DNA of 64,000 bases from an uncultured Clostridium sp. (GTDB lineage Bacteria; Bacillota; Clostridia; Lachnospirales; Lachnospiraceae). The position numbers were made by a program, and so were the translations under genes. Below are positions 45,921 to 55,405 of this stretch, piece by piece. The DNA is taken from contig CANRZB010000002.1 in the NCBI GenBank assembly GCA_947644195.1, positions 1 through 64,000 of the forward strand, given 5' to 3'. The stretch's first letter is position 1; the number at the start of each line of letters is the position of its first letter. The notes beneath the pieces are model-generated. The model made no database searches and was not told the origin of the DNA. It saw nothing but the letters and a program-made list of their open reading frames with translations.

Positions 45921-48056
45921 ATGAAATTAAAACGACATGTGAAAATATTAACCAGCTGCCTGATCTTGGGAATTTTGCTTGGAACCTGTGATATGCCTTC
46001 CTTTTCAAAGGCTGCTGAAACTGTTTCGTCCCAGACAGAATTTATTCCTGTGATACAAAATCCGGATGCACAGGATCCTCTCTATGCACAAAATTCCATT
46101 TTTCCAATTCTTCCCCCGAATATTGAACGACCTGTCGTTTCAGAATCCCCCTCCCCTACTGCGGATTCGAATGTTACAGAACCCCCGGTTATTCTGGAAA
46201 CTCCAGCGCCCACAGAAACGCCCAGTCCGGATTCTCCCCTCCCGGCCTCCTATGATCTTCGTAGCGATGCCATCATAACAGGAATTAAAGACCAGGGATC
46301 CAGCGGCGCATGCTGGGCATTTTCTGCCTTAAAAGCGGCAGAATCCAATGCCATCCGCAATGGTCTGCTGCCCATTGGAAAGGCTGATTTTTCAGAAAAC
46401 CACCTGGTATGGTTTTCTTTTCATGCTTCCAAGTCGGCCTCTGATCCACTCAATCTGGATGGTTTCTATCCAATATCAAACGAACAGGAAGCCGCTTACT
46501 ACATGGGAGGTTCCGCCTTACTAGCATCCTTTACTATGGCCCGCTGGTCCGGTATTGTCCTGGAAAAAAATGCGCCATTTCAGGCATCCAGCAGACGGCA
46601 AACCCAATCTATGGCAGCTTCGATGAAAAAGGCAGAAAAAAAACAAAGATATCAGTCGAACTATCATATGCAAAATGCCACCTGCTATGATAAGGCTGAT
46701 CGTAAAGAGATTCAAAACGCCCTCTTGACAAAGGGTGCCCTGTCTGTTGGTCTGTATTATGCCAAAAATAATATGCATACAAATAATGAGGGGATAACTA
46801 CCTATTACCAGAATACCTACCAGGCTTCTACAGCAATTCGTTCTGCAAACCATTGCGTAACTATCATTGGATGGGATGATCACTTTTCCCGCAATCAATT
46901 CCCTGCAGGCCGCCGTCCTCCGAAAGATGGTGCATGGCTCATTGCGAACAGTTACGGGACTTCTGTAGGAGACCAGGGGTATTTTTGGCTTTCCTATCAT
47001 GAACCTTCCATCTGTGAGATCTACTCTTTTGAAGTGGAACCTTCCAATAATTATGACACCAATTATCAATATGATGGCTGTGGTTGGGGATCTGCCATTA
47101 TCGGCAACCGCAACGGAGTAAAGGCATCCAATATTTACACGACCGTCCAAAATTACCACCAGTCCCTTCAGGCCGTAGGGCTTTACACGATATACGACAA
47201 TCAGCCATACAAAATTGAAATTTACACCAACGTTAAAAAGAACAAGCCAACCAGCGGCACTTTAGTCTCTTCCAGTACGACCTCAGGCAGCATCCCATAC
47301 AACGGTTTTCATACGATTCCCTTAAAGAAGCCTGTCTCTCTCAAAGCAGGCTCCCGTTTTTCCGTTGTCATAACCTATTCTGGAATTTCTAACGGTAAAA
47401 ACTACATGCCAATCGAGGGTGCCGGACAGACTTCTTCTGCCAATAAAATCCAGACGATCTACGGTAGCCAAAACGGACAGAGTTTTTATTACTCAACCAA
47501 TGCAAATAAATGGGTGGACATTGCCAAAAACGGCTATAACAATCTATGTGTGAAAGCCTTTGCCAAAAATACAAGTAAGGCGCCAAACATCCAGCTTGCC
47601 GAAAAAAAGGTGGTTCTTGGCAAAGGAGAAACCTATCGGACAAAGGTCACAGTCAAACACTTAAAGGCTAAAAATTTAAAATACCAAAGCAGTAAACCGT
47701 CCATCGCCAAAGTTAGAAAAAACGGCAAAATAATAGCAAAACGGACCGGAACCACTACCATTACCGTATCCGCTGGATCTGTCCACGCTGATTTCAAAGT
47801 AAAGGTAAAAAAAGCTCCCGCCAAAATAAAGGTAACACCGACATGGAAAGTGCTGAAAAAGAAACAGCGTTATCAGATCCATCCCCGTTTGTCCGCTGGC
47901 AGCGCAAGTCATAAAATTACGTATCGTTCCAGCGCCTCCCGTATCGCTGCCGTTGACCAGAATGGAAAAATTACTGCTAGAAAAAAAGGCACGGCTATAA
48001 TCAAAATCCGGACATATAACAAAAAACAAGCCAAATTGACGATTCGGGTTAAATAA
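45921..48056 (+). CDS. Secreted papain-like (C1) protease with lectin-like and BIG2 domains
   Basis: 711 aa. Signal peptide (residues 1-32), a Pro/Thr-rich linker, then a C1 peptidase: Cys in SSGACWAFSAL, His in ANHCVTIIGWDD and Asn in LIANSYGTSVGDQGYF. A beta-sandwich of about 170 residues follows (lectin-like domain of clostridial C1 proteases), then two BIG2 repeats (about 555-635 and 635-711). GGAG precedes the ATG. It ends 8 bp inside the convergent GH18 gene. It probably degrades host or dietary protein at the surface. Confidence 0.9.
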   Translation: MKLKRHVKILTSCLILGILLGTCDMPSFSKAAETVSSQTEFIPVIQNPDAQDPLYAQNSIFPILPPNIERPVVSESPSPTADSNVTEPPVILETPAPTETPSPDSPLPASYDLRSDAIITGIKDQGSSGACWAFSALKAAESNAIRNGLLPIGKADFSENHLVWFSFHASKSASDPLNLDGFYPISNEQEAAYYMGGSALLASFTMARWSGIVLEKNAPFQASSRRQTQSMAASMKKAEKKQRYQSNYHMQNATCYDKADRKEIQNALLTKGALSVGLYYAKNNMHTNNEGITTYYQNTYQASTAIRSANHCVTIIGWDDHFSRNQFPAGRRPPKDGAWLIANSYGTSVGDQGYFWLSYHEPSICEIYSFEVEPSNNYDTNYQYDGCGWGSAIIGNRNGVKASNIYTTVQNYHQSLQAVGLYTIYDNQPYKIEIYTNVKKNKPTSGTLVSSSTTSGSIPYNGFHTIPLKKPVSLKAGSRFSVVITYSGISNGKNYMPIEGAGQTSSANKIQTIYGSQNGQSFYYSTNANKWVDIAKNGYNNLCVKAFAKNTSKAPNIQLAEKKVVLGKGETYRTKVTVKHLKAKNLKYQSSKPSIAKVRKNGKIIAKRTGTTTITVSAGSVHADFKVKVKKAPAKIKVTPTWKVLKKKQRYQIHPRLSAGSASHKITYRSSASRIAAVDQNGKITARKKGTAIIKIRTYNKKQAKLTIRVK

Positions 48057-49182
48057 TGACAAACTGATCATCCAGCAACACCCAATTGGCCAGAAATAAC
48101 CTCATCAACTGCCAATAACCCATTCCTCGCAGGGAAAATTCTTTGACCAGATTGAACTTTGCCTGCATACTCCGCACATCTTCAAACCAAACCTCATGCT
48201 CCACACCATTTTCCAAATACCGAAAATAAGGTGTCTGAGCTACTTCATCAAAATTTATTACGGCACCATGGCGAATCGCAATTTGAATCGCTTCCACATT
48301 CCCAATCGTTTTGGCTTTCGATTCTCCTGATACAAATGGCAGGGTCCAATCATAACCATAATTAGGTATCCCTAGGTTAATTTTGTTGACCGGAATCTCT
48401 GTGACTGCATACTCAACCACCTGACGAACCTTATTAATCGGAGCAACTGCCATCGGGGGACCGTAAGTGTAGCCCCATTCATATGTCATTAACAATACGG
48501 AGTTTGCTGCCGCCCCCAGACCTCCATAGTCTTTTCCCTGGTAGAGCAATCCTGGCTGATCCGCAGAAGTTTTTGGGGCAAGGGCAACAGAAGTCACAAA
48601 TTCATTTTCATTCATGGCAGAAGTCAATTCCGCAACAAAAGTGGTAAATGCATCCCGGTCCTCCGCCAAAATATATTCAAAATCTACATCCACTCCATAA
48701 TAACCCTTCTCTTTCATCACGGTCAACAAATTCTGAATCAATGCATTTATGGCCGTTGGGTTATTGACTACCGTATGAATGAGCTGATTACTAAACCTCC
48801 CCTGTTCATCCATCGGAGTCAATGTCAGAATGGCATGAACCCCCGCCATTCCCGCTGCCTCTATCATCCAGAGATCACTCAGTGTAGGGGGAACCAAGTC
48901 TCCGCTCTCCGTAAATCCATAGGAAAAAATAGACAAATCTGTCAAAAATGGCAGTGTAGTCCGTAAGACATAGGAATTAATAAAGGGATACGCATAGCCA
49001 TTTGTCACGACTTCCGGTTGATCAGGGATACTACCCGCTGTTGGGATCAGTAACGCCTGCCCCACTGCTAAAGCGAACGGATAAACAATCTGATTGACTT
49101 CTGTAATCTGGCTGACGGGCACTTGAAACTCCTGTGCAATACGATCCACAGTATCATTTGCCTGCACGATATATATTTCCAT
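48049..49182 (-). CDS. GH18 glycosidase with LysM (YaaH/SleL-like spore protein)
   Basis: About 377 aa. One LysM domain (MEIYIVQANDTVDRIAQ, residues 1-48) binds peptidoglycan, then a GH18 barrel with the catalytic glutamate in GVDVDFEY. It matches the cortex-lytic N-acetylglucosaminidase group SleL/YaaH. No signal peptide, as is usual for these spore-coat proteins. Start at ATG 49182 behind GAGG. It implies the host forms spores. Confidence 0.9.
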   Translation of the reverse strand: MEIYIVQANDTVDRIAQEFQVPVSQITEVNQIVYPFALAVGQALLIPTAGSIPDQPEVVTNGYAYPFINSYVLRTTLPFLTDLSIFSYGFTESGDLVPPTLSDLWMIEAAGMAGVHAILTLTPMDEQGRFSNQLIHTVVNNPTAINALIQNLLTVMKEKGYYGVDVDFEYILAEDRDAFTTFVAELTSAMNENEFVTSVALAPKTSADQPGLLYQGKDYGGLGAAANSVLLMTYEWGYTYGPPMAVAPINKVRQVVEYAVTEIPVNKINLGIPNYGYDWTLPFVSGESKAKTIGNVEAIQIAIRHGAVINFDEVAQTPYFRYLENGVEHEVWFEDVRSMQAKFNLVKEFSLRGMGYWQLMRLFLANWVLLDDQFVII

Positions 49183-49438
49183 AAAAATCCTCATTTCTAA
49201 GCGACTTTTCGCGAAAAATGGTGCTATCATCAATGCTATTATAAATCAATATATGTTACACCATGGATTCCTGTTCCCTCTTTATTCTATGAATCCTAAA
49301 AGAACAAAGAATTTACTTTAGGAAATCCTGGTGTGCATGCGGATTGTACAGAAAGATACTTCCTTTGATCTGCACATTCTCACGGAGTGTTTTTCAGATG
49401 ACAGCAACTTCCCAGTAAGGGCTACGTTCCTAACATAC
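49183..49438. other. Upstream region of the GH18 gene
   Basis: 256 bp with no gene recognised, presumably containing the GH18 promoter on the minus strand (possibly a sporulation sigma type, not identifiable by eye). Confidence 0.3.
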
Positions 49439-49604
49439 AAGAAAGAGTTTCATAAAGCGAACTCTCAGTTCGCTTTTGAAACTCTCGCGCAGAGCGCGGT
49501 CGTGTAAACGACATCTTCATTACGCGCGAGTGCGCATCCCGCGGAGCGTTTTTTATATGATAGGAATAGTCCAGTATGGACTACTTTCCTATCATATAAA
49601 AAAA
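49439..49604 (+). repeat. 166-bp structured dispersed repeat, copy B
   Basis: 165 of 166 bases identical to copy A (35222-35387). It lies between the start side of the GH18 gene and the end of the HprK-like gene, both on the minus strand, so the same element sits in different contexts and orientations relative to neighbours. The near-identity shows recent spread or strong constraint. Confidence 0.85.
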
Positions 49605-49675
49605 GACTGATATATCATAATAAATACATCAGCCTTCCTGCTTCTTCTCTATTCATACCTCAATATTCTTGTTCG

Positions 49676-50542
49676 CTAACCTAACAATCGAACACCGCCA
49701 AATATTTGGGATAACTCGTGGATCAGAATTCTTGCCCCTGACTGATCCATACCTGCTTGCAATTGCTTGATCCACAACACTGGCTCCATCATCTGAATCG
49801 GCCCCAGACAACGATCCAACAATCCCTCTCTCCATTGTGGAGACAAGCAGCGTACTACCATAAATAACTGCCGCTTGTCCGGTGGCAGGTCAACCATTGC
49901 GCCTGCTTCTGATTTCTTTATAAATACAATTCCTCCTAACACAGCTCTGTTAGGATTGCTCTGTGCCGTATCACTCCAGGGGGTGCCATACGCATAAATG
50001 GTTTCTCCCTCTACTCCGCATACCGTCAAAGATTCATGGAACAGATATCCCATTCCCTGATCCACGCACAAAGAAGCAAACTTAGCGCCTGGATCTTTAG
50101 ATAATAAAACCACACGTTCCTCACACAAAATAGAAGAGGCATCCAATACAATTTTACCCTTGCGCTCTAAGACAAGTAATAGAACATCCTTTAGAGCATG
50201 ATAGAGTTCCTGGGCCCACTTCCCTTCCCTGTCCTGTACTACGTAAATTTTCGCTTCGGTTTGGTCACGATTTATACTGATACTGGTCAGGTATTGATTC
50301 TGTGGATACACCAGATCAATCCCCATAGCTCCCTCAAAGATCCGAACTCTTGGCTCCGTAACCAGAGCAATCTGGCCGATCATCGTAACCTGAATTGCTT
50401 CCCTAAAATCTTCTAATATTGCAATATAACAGGACAAATCCACCTCTACCTCCTGCTCACATACAAAAGGCTGAAAACTAGGATGCATAAACTTTTCTGC
50501 AATATCAATTTGAATGATGGTATCTGCAATACGGTATTTCAT
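49676..50542 (-). CDS. HprK-like protein with degenerate P-loop
   Basis: 288 aa with the overall layout of the HPr-kinase/PEP-carboxykinase-like proteins that accompany PqqD-like genes: a beta-rich N-terminal half, an ILCEERVVLLS strand, then YGTPWSD. Where a GxxGxGKST Walker A loop is expected the sequence is SKDPGAKFASL, lacking the GK-S/T core, so ATP binding is probably lost. It overlaps the PqqD-like gene by 4 bp. Function unknown. Confidence 0.65.
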   Translation of the reverse strand: MKYRIADTIIQIDIAEKFMHPSFQPFVCEQEVEVDLSCYIAILEDFREAIQVTMIGQIALVTEPRVRIFEGAMGIDLVYPQNQYLTSISINRDQTEAKIYVVQDREGKWAQELYHALKDVLLLVLERKGKIVLDASSILCEERVVLLSKDPGAKFASLCVDQGMGYLFHESLTVCGVEGETIYAYGTPWSDTAQSNPNRAVLGGIVFIKKSEAGAMVDLPPDKRQLFMVVRCLSPQWREGLLDRCLGPIQMMEPVLWIKQLQAGMDQSGARILIHELSQIFGGVRLLG

Positions 50543-50835
50543 GCCTCTCCCTCCATTTTCACGTTGACTAAGATATTACACGACGCCAATTCCTTAATTG
50601 CAGTACAATAATCCTCCCAGAATACATCCCGTTCTTCCTCAGATATTTTATAATTAATAGCCATATCCTGAAAAACTTCTTTCTGGTTTTCATCCTGGTC
50701 ACAACGTGACACAATATCATATTCCAAAGCCCCCAGCTCCATTACCGGATACTGGTCAATGATCCCCTGACCAACCGGAAGGGCATAAATCACATTTGCC
50801 AACTTTCGGACAACATAATATCTGTTCCTAACCAT
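50539..50835 (-). CDS. PqqD-like protein
   Basis: About 98 aa, starting at ATG 50835 behind GGGGAGG. It has the PqqD winged-helix pattern with MELGALEYDIVSRCDQ. PqqD-like domains bind peptide precursors for radical SAM or ligase enzymes, but no such partner is adjacent; only the HprK-like gene follows. The pair may serve an unlinked modification system or be a relic. Confidence 0.7.
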   Translation of the reverse strand: MVRNRYYVVRKLANVIYALPVGQGIIDQYPVMELGALEYDIVSRCDQDENQKEVFQDMAINYKISEEERDVFWEDYCTAIKELASCNILVNVKMEGEA

Positions 50836-50860
50836 AAATACCTCCCCTTTTCTTCGGTCC

Positions 50861-51523
50861 CTATTGCTCCTGATCCAATAACGATGCAAAAAATTCCGGA
50901 CACATATCTAATAAAGTAGCCTCTTGATGCGTAGGGCGAAATAAATCCAAAACCGGTTTCATCACCTTTTCAAACAATTCTGGATTCTTAGAAAGACGCA
51001 AAATCTCTGCTGTATTGACAGCATCTGCCAGCGCTGTATGCTGCGCCCCAGCAAATTCATAATCCGCAGCGCTTACTGCCTGATCCAATTTGATTTTCTT
51101 CTCAATCCCCAACAAATGGCTATATTCTTCCTGAAAATCATTCCAATGGCTTGCCATTCGGTCAATAAAAGATTTATTATATTGTTTGAATAATGCCTCC
51201 GCCTGAAACTGTCGAATATCTGACAAACTCCAGGAATAGAATTGTGTCTCATCCCTGCCAATCCACGCCTGAAACTGATCCATCGCCTCCATAAAAGAAG
51301 GTGCCCCCTCTAACATTTCATCTGTAATTCCTGTCAATTCCGTAATACGGGCATCCATTGGACCATAATCTGGAAAGACATAGGTCTGGTATCGGTCAAT
51401 TTCCTGATAGTGGTCATCCATTTTTACAGCGCCGATTTCTATTAACTCGCTGGACAGCTTATATTCTCCACGCTGCCTGCGCTCAATTTGATTCATTTCT
51501 AAATCTATCATAATATGATTCAT
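50861..51523 (-). CDS. DEDDh 3'-5' exonuclease (KapD-like)
   Basis: 220 aa. DLEMN at the N-terminus gives the first Asp/Glu pair, SLSD (about residue 98) the second acidic site, and HTALADA the His-Asp of the DEDDh family. Related to the KapD/ERI-1 exonuclease group, acting on RNA or DNA ends. It runs into the region just before the PqqD-like gene and may be co-transcribed with it. Confidence 0.88.
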   Translation of the reverse strand: MNHIMIDLEMNQIERRQRGEYKLSSELIEIGAVKMDDHYQEIDRYQTYVFPDYGPMDARITELTGITDEMLEGAPSFMEAMDQFQAWIGRDETQFYSWSLSDIRQFQAEALFKQYNKSFIDRMASHWNDFQEEYSHLLGIEKKIKLDQAVSAADYEFAGAQHTALADAVNTAEILRLSKNPELFEKVMKPVLDLFRPTHQEATLLDMCPEFFASLLDQEQ

Positions 51524-51621
51524 ACGATACTACACTCCGCTTTTAACATACAGGCGGTCACGAAACACACCTTAATGCATTATAACATAAACCTATAAAC
51601 TTTGCACTAAGAACAAGATAA

Positions 51622-51732
51622 AAGGTATAAAGTCAATTACTATTCGTTGCTATTCACAGTCGACTATGTGATAGGAAAATAACTGTGAAAAGTAACGACT
51701 GCCTTACCTGCAACGTTTTGACTTTATACCTT
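51622..51732. repeat. Long imperfect hairpin element (111 bp)
   Basis: Outer arms 51622-51636 and 51718-51732 are perfect 15-bp inverted copies, and inner arms (around GCTATTCACAGT and ACTGTGAAAAG) pair with two mismatches. It lies between the C39-like gene and the exonuclease gene. It could be a MITE-like insertion or a terminator of unusual size; no T-run follows. Confidence 0.55.
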
Positions 51733-51752
51733 ACGGAATGAAATATAACATC

Positions 51753-52589
51753 TTACAAACTGTATGCCCACAAATTACGAATTTGTGACATCAATCTATC
51801 CAGATCCCACTTTTTCTTACTCCTTTTCGGACTGTTAGGATCATTTAATATGATTTGCCCATTGCGATCGACACCAGTCAATACCAGAAAATGACCCTGT
51901 GTCGTAAAATCTCCCGGTCCCACAACACAAATAATCGGATGTCCCTGTTGTAGCTCCTCCAAAATTCGTTTCTCATTTAAGGAAAGATTTTCTGCATGCA
52001 GGCCCAAACTATTTGCTCCACTTGTCATCAATTCCCAGGAAGTACCTGCACCTTTCACATAATAGCCTTCCTTCTCCGCTTTACTTGCTAATCGATAGGG
52101 ATTCCATTTGCTTTTACCCGTCAATCCACACCAAACCATAGAAAGACAAGTAGGACCACATCCATTTACCGCCATATAGTCCCCACCGTATTGACGATAT
52201 CCCCACCTTTCATCCCATTGCAGAAAACACGGAATCCCACCATCCAGATCGCCCGAGACATCAATGTTATTCTGCTGGTCTTTCTTCTTTGGATATTCTT
52301 TCACAAAATTGATTGTTTCAGGATTATGCTGTGCCAACTCCCTCAAACTATCTGGATATTGATTATTGCTCAGAAAATTCAAATTACTTGCACTGCGATA
52401 ATCTTCCTGCCTTCCGGCAAGTCCATTAGCTGGCGCATTGCCTCCTCGAAAAAAATCAATTCCACTGCCGATACCCCGGCCGATTAGACAGCACAACAGT
52501 AACAAAAGCCCTATCCTTATCCATCTATTCTGCCTGCGCCGTTTTTTGTCTCTCTTTCTTCTTTCACTATTTCTGATTTGGTTCGCCAT
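51753..52589 (-). CDS. C39-like cysteine peptidase, membrane-anchored
   Basis: 278 aa. A very basic N-terminus is followed by one transmembrane segment (IGLLLLLCCLIGRGIG, about residues 26-41). Then comes a Peptidase_C39_2 domain: Cys in NGCGPTCLSMVWCG, His in QGHFLVLTGVD and Asp in LNDPNSP. It should face outward. Target unknown; such proteins may act on peptides or the cell wall. Confidence 0.87.
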   Translation of the reverse strand: MANQIRNSERRKRDKKRRRQNRWIRIGLLLLLCCLIGRGIGSGIDFFRGGNAPANGLAGRQEDYRSASNLNFLSNNQYPDSLRELAQHNPETINFVKEYPKKKDQQNNIDVSGDLDGGIPCFLQWDERWGYRQYGGDYMAVNGCGPTCLSMVWCGLTGKSKWNPYRLASKAEKEGYYVKGAGTSWELMTSGANSLGLHAENLSLNEKRILEELQQGHPIICVVGPGDFTTQGHFLVLTGVDRNGQIILNDPNSPKRSKKKWDLDRLMSQIRNLWAYSL

Positions 52590-53010
52590 CCTGGATTCCC
52601 CCGTTCCTCAATACATTAGCAGCCATGTAATCCCTGATTCCCAGACAAATAATTATAACTTCAATAGACTGTATTTCTACTGCTTGATATCATAAAAAAA
52701 TTTTTTGCCCCTAACTGACGCTACAGACTGCTACCTTGCTACCACTTTTTTTCCTGGTATCATATCATTAGTGTATCATGAAGCATAGCAGAGTTTTTGA
52801 CTTTTTTCTGATAATTTATGCGCAAAACCTCATTTTTATATAAAAATCACTGTCAATTCCCGTCGATTTTCTGTACAATTCTCAGACACCATCTACTTCT
52901 TGTGGTACTTTGACATAATTTCCATTTTATGGTACAATATCTATGATAGTTGAAATGATTGTTTTTGGAATTTTTGGAAATAATCCCATATAGAAAGGTA
53001 GAGGTGAGTC
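52590..53010 (+). promoter_or_regulatory. Intergenic region with strong veg promoter
   Basis: No gene in this 421-bp gap. A near-consensus promoter at 52910-52938 (TTGACA, 17-bp spacer, TACAAT) lies 72 bp before the Veg start. Confidence 0.8.
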
Positions 53011-53250
53011 ATGAGTCAGTCAGATATCAAACGTGTTAAGTTCTCCGTCAATCAAAATATCGGTAGCAAAGTAAAGATCCGCGCCAACCGTGGCAGGCAT
53101 AAAATTGATGTCACAGAAGGAGTGATCCGCGAGACATATCCCAGTGTCTTTTTGGTAGAAGTGGAGAATAAACTCGATGATACCACGCAGAATATTTCTT
53201 TCAGCTACACCGATGTACTTACCAAAGATGTACAAATGCAATTACTCTAA
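53011..53250 (+). CDS. veg: Veg family protein
   Basis: 79 aa, matching Bacillus subtilis Veg in length and motifs (IGSKVKIRANRGRHK, GVIRETYPSVFLVE, SFSYTDVLT). In Bacillus it is strongly transcribed and stimulates biofilm matrix genes. AAAGGTAGAGG precedes the ATG, and the promoter is near consensus. Confidence 0.93.
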   Translation: MSQSDIKRVKFSVNQNIGSKVKIRANRGRHKIDVTEGVIRETYPSVFLVEVENKLDDTTQNISFSYTDVLTKDVQMQLL

Positions 53251-53297
53251 TCTCTATGGGAATTTTGCGATAATTTACTAAATTTTAATATCACTAC

Positions 53298-53345
53298 AAA
53301 AGGCATCCTCTGCTACTAAATGTAGCAGAAAGATGCCTTTTTCTC
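53298..53345. terminator. Terminator after veg
   Basis: AAAGGCATC with GATGCCTTT, with inner TCTGCTAC/GTAGCAGA, then a T-run on the plus strand. The A-run to the left lets it serve the convergent SEC-C gene too. Confidence 0.85.
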
Positions 53346-53404
53346 TTTGATGAACCATCTTATTACATCCCCTATCACAGTAATGTAGGAATGTATCATC
53401 CATG

Positions 53405-53905
53405 TTACCGTCCACAGCAATGCTTATATTTCTTGCCAGAACCACAAGGGCATGGATCATTACGGCCAATCTTTTTCTCCTTGACAATCGTTCCCGACTT
53501 TTTTTGCTCTCGAAATAACTCTTTCCTTCGCTCCGGCGTTAAAATATGATCCCATTCCGGCATTTCATACAGCCATTCTGCTTTTGCTTCTACCATATTA
53601 TAGTACAGTTTTTCAACGTCTATCTCTATTTTGACCTGTGTATCTGCGTCCATTTCCTCAATCGGATTTGGCTCCTTAAGGCTCTCATTAATACCATCTA
53701 GAAAGCCAACCATATATGAAAGTTCCATCTGATACCGGTCTGCTAATTCCTGCACAGTACCACTCACTACCACCGACGGATCTGCTAAAAGCTGTTCATA
53801 AACTCCTTTTTCCTGCTTAAAATATTTATCCCAAATCGCCTTTCCTGCTTTGGAATTAATATCTACGCCATAAGCATATTCTCTCCAGTCCTGTAATAAA
53901 CCCAT
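53405..53905 (-). CDS. SEC-C motif protein
   Basis: 166 aa. A helical domain of about 135 residues is followed by a C-terminal SEC-C zinc-binding motif ([19 protein letters not shown]). The same motif ends SecA and YecA proteins. The helical part is not assigned. GAGG precedes the ATG. Confidence 0.85.
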   Translation of the reverse strand: MGLLQDWREYAYGVDINSKAGKAIWDKYFKQEKGVYEQLLADPSVVVSGTVQELADRYQMELSYMVGFLDGINESLKEPNPIEEMDADTQVKIEIDVEKLYYNMVEAKAEWLYEMPEWDHILTPERRKELFREQKKSGTIVKEKKIGRNDPCPCGSGKKYKHCCGR

Positions 53906-54089
53906 ACTGATTCCTCCATTTTATCTCACAATATTTCATTTTCCCACATCCTATAGATGCAAGCCTTATCTATTGTACCTCATTTGTATAATATGGTCAA
54001 ATCAAGGTCTAATGCTTGAAATCAATAAATCTATCTTTCCTATAACGCTAGCATAATAGAGTCGACTACTTCACATTCCTCAAATTAAA

Positions 54090-54947
54090 TTATGCAGTGG
54101 GTCTGACCCAGGAACCCGATGCTCCTTTGTGCTTCCAACGATCCTGCTTCGCTGCGTAACTCGTCACTCTCAGATATTGGTAATCGCTCTCTGTTTTCAG
54201 GGATTTATAGATCTTTTTTAATTTCACCCAATGACGGTTGTGTTCTGGATCCCCCGAATCAGCAAGGAAAATCCGATCGGTCTGCTCATCATACAAAAAG
54301 ATCGTAACATAATGCCCCGGCGTATTCGTCCAATAACAAGTTGAATTAGAGCTACTAATTAATACAATATTGCTCGTCGACGCTGCCACCGAAGCTCGAA
54401 ATTCTTCATAACTGCCGGGTTTACGGCATAATTCTGCCGTAAAGCCAGTCCGTTCCAGCGCCTGCAGCATATACTCCCATGCAATCGCACCACCACCGCC
54501 ATATTCCGTATGTTTTTTGGTATATTGATACATATCAATCGGGGAACACTCACCCGCTGCATCGGTACTATAAATATTGGCCAAACAACATAACCCACAC
54601 CCAAATGCCCCAAAAGAACCGCCATCATACATCGTTTTTCCCCATTTACCGGACCAGTCCAATCGGCTTTTCCATGATTTTGGGCCCTGTAGATAAGTAT
54701 AGACACCGGCAGCGGGATCTTTCGTTGCCATGGCCTCTGCTGGTTCTTTCGTTGCTTCTGGCGTATCTTCAGAAGAATTCGTCGGTAATGGAGTCATCCC
54801 TTTAGGATTAGATGTTGCAGATTCTTTCTTTGCCGAGTGACTTGCATGCTTCCTTCCTACCGTCCCCTGAATAATAACCACCATACCGACAACCACTAGC
54901 AATAGAACACAAAAAATTATTTTAAACCAGTTATGTTTATTCTCCAA
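54090..54947 (-). CDS. C39-like cysteine peptidase-like protein, membrane-anchored
   Basis: About 285 aa. One N-terminal transmembrane helix (IIFCVLLLVVVGMVVII), a Thr/Pro/Glu linker, then a C39-like domain with Cys in FGCGLCCLANIY and His in PGHYVTIFLYD. Start is set at TTG 54947 because GAGGAG lies seven bases upstream; a longer frame begins at 54989. Related in design to 51753-52589. Probably acts outside the cell. Confidence 0.82.
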   Translation of the reverse strand: MENKHNWFKIIFCVLLLVVVGMVVIIQGTVGRKHASHSAKKESATSNPKGMTPLPTNSSEDTPEATKEPAEAMATKDPAAGVYTYLQGPKSWKSRLDWSGKWGKTMYDGGSFGAFGCGLCCLANIYSTDAAGECSPIDMYQYTKKHTEYGGGGAIAWEYMLQALERTGFTAELCRKPGSYEEFRASVAASTSNIVLISSSNSTCYWTNTPGHYVTIFLYDEQTDRIFLADSGDPEHNRHWVKLKKIYKSLKTESDYQYLRVTSYAAKQDRWKHKGASGSWVRPTA

Positions 54948-55405
54948 AACATTCTCCTCTATCTCATGTAATCCTAATATTGTCACCAAAAATAAACTAT
55001 ATTATAATAGCTATACAAGAGCAGTCGACCACAAAGTGAAATCAGCTCCCTCAGATTGTTGTTACCCAATCCAAGACCGCTAAAAGTTCAAGGATAGAAT
55101 ATGTTTTTCGCTTATTCCTACTTTTAAATAGGCAAGCAATGCATCGTATAATATCCCCATAGAGGGAGATTAACCGCATCTCGCACAAGACTATTTATAC
55201 ATATGTTATCATAAATATTGGGTAAAATCAAGCTCCCACCTATCATATTTTTAGGCACCGTCCATAATTTTATTCCGCTAGGAATTATCTTGGTACTATA
55301 CACAGTTGATTTTGATAGGATAATCCTACAACAAAAAAACGGTAACCATATTATGCTCTGTTACCGTTTTTTCCATGAATAACTACCACATTTCTCTATA
55401 TAATA
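54948..55405. other. Intergenic region, no gene, with terminator
   Basis: Apart from the terminator at 55334-55372, no gene or obvious repeat is visible in these 458 bp. Confidence 0.4.
55334..55372 (-). terminator. Terminator after the protease/BIG2 operon
   Basis: AACGGTAAC and its complement (arms 55338-55346 and 55360-55368) flanked by A- and T-runs. On the minus strand it ends the transcript of 57127-55406. Confidence 0.85.

Noticed and set aside
46521..47159. 212-codon antisense frame within the papain-like protease
   Set aside because: Opposite a clearly conserved peptidase domain; composition of a shadow frame.
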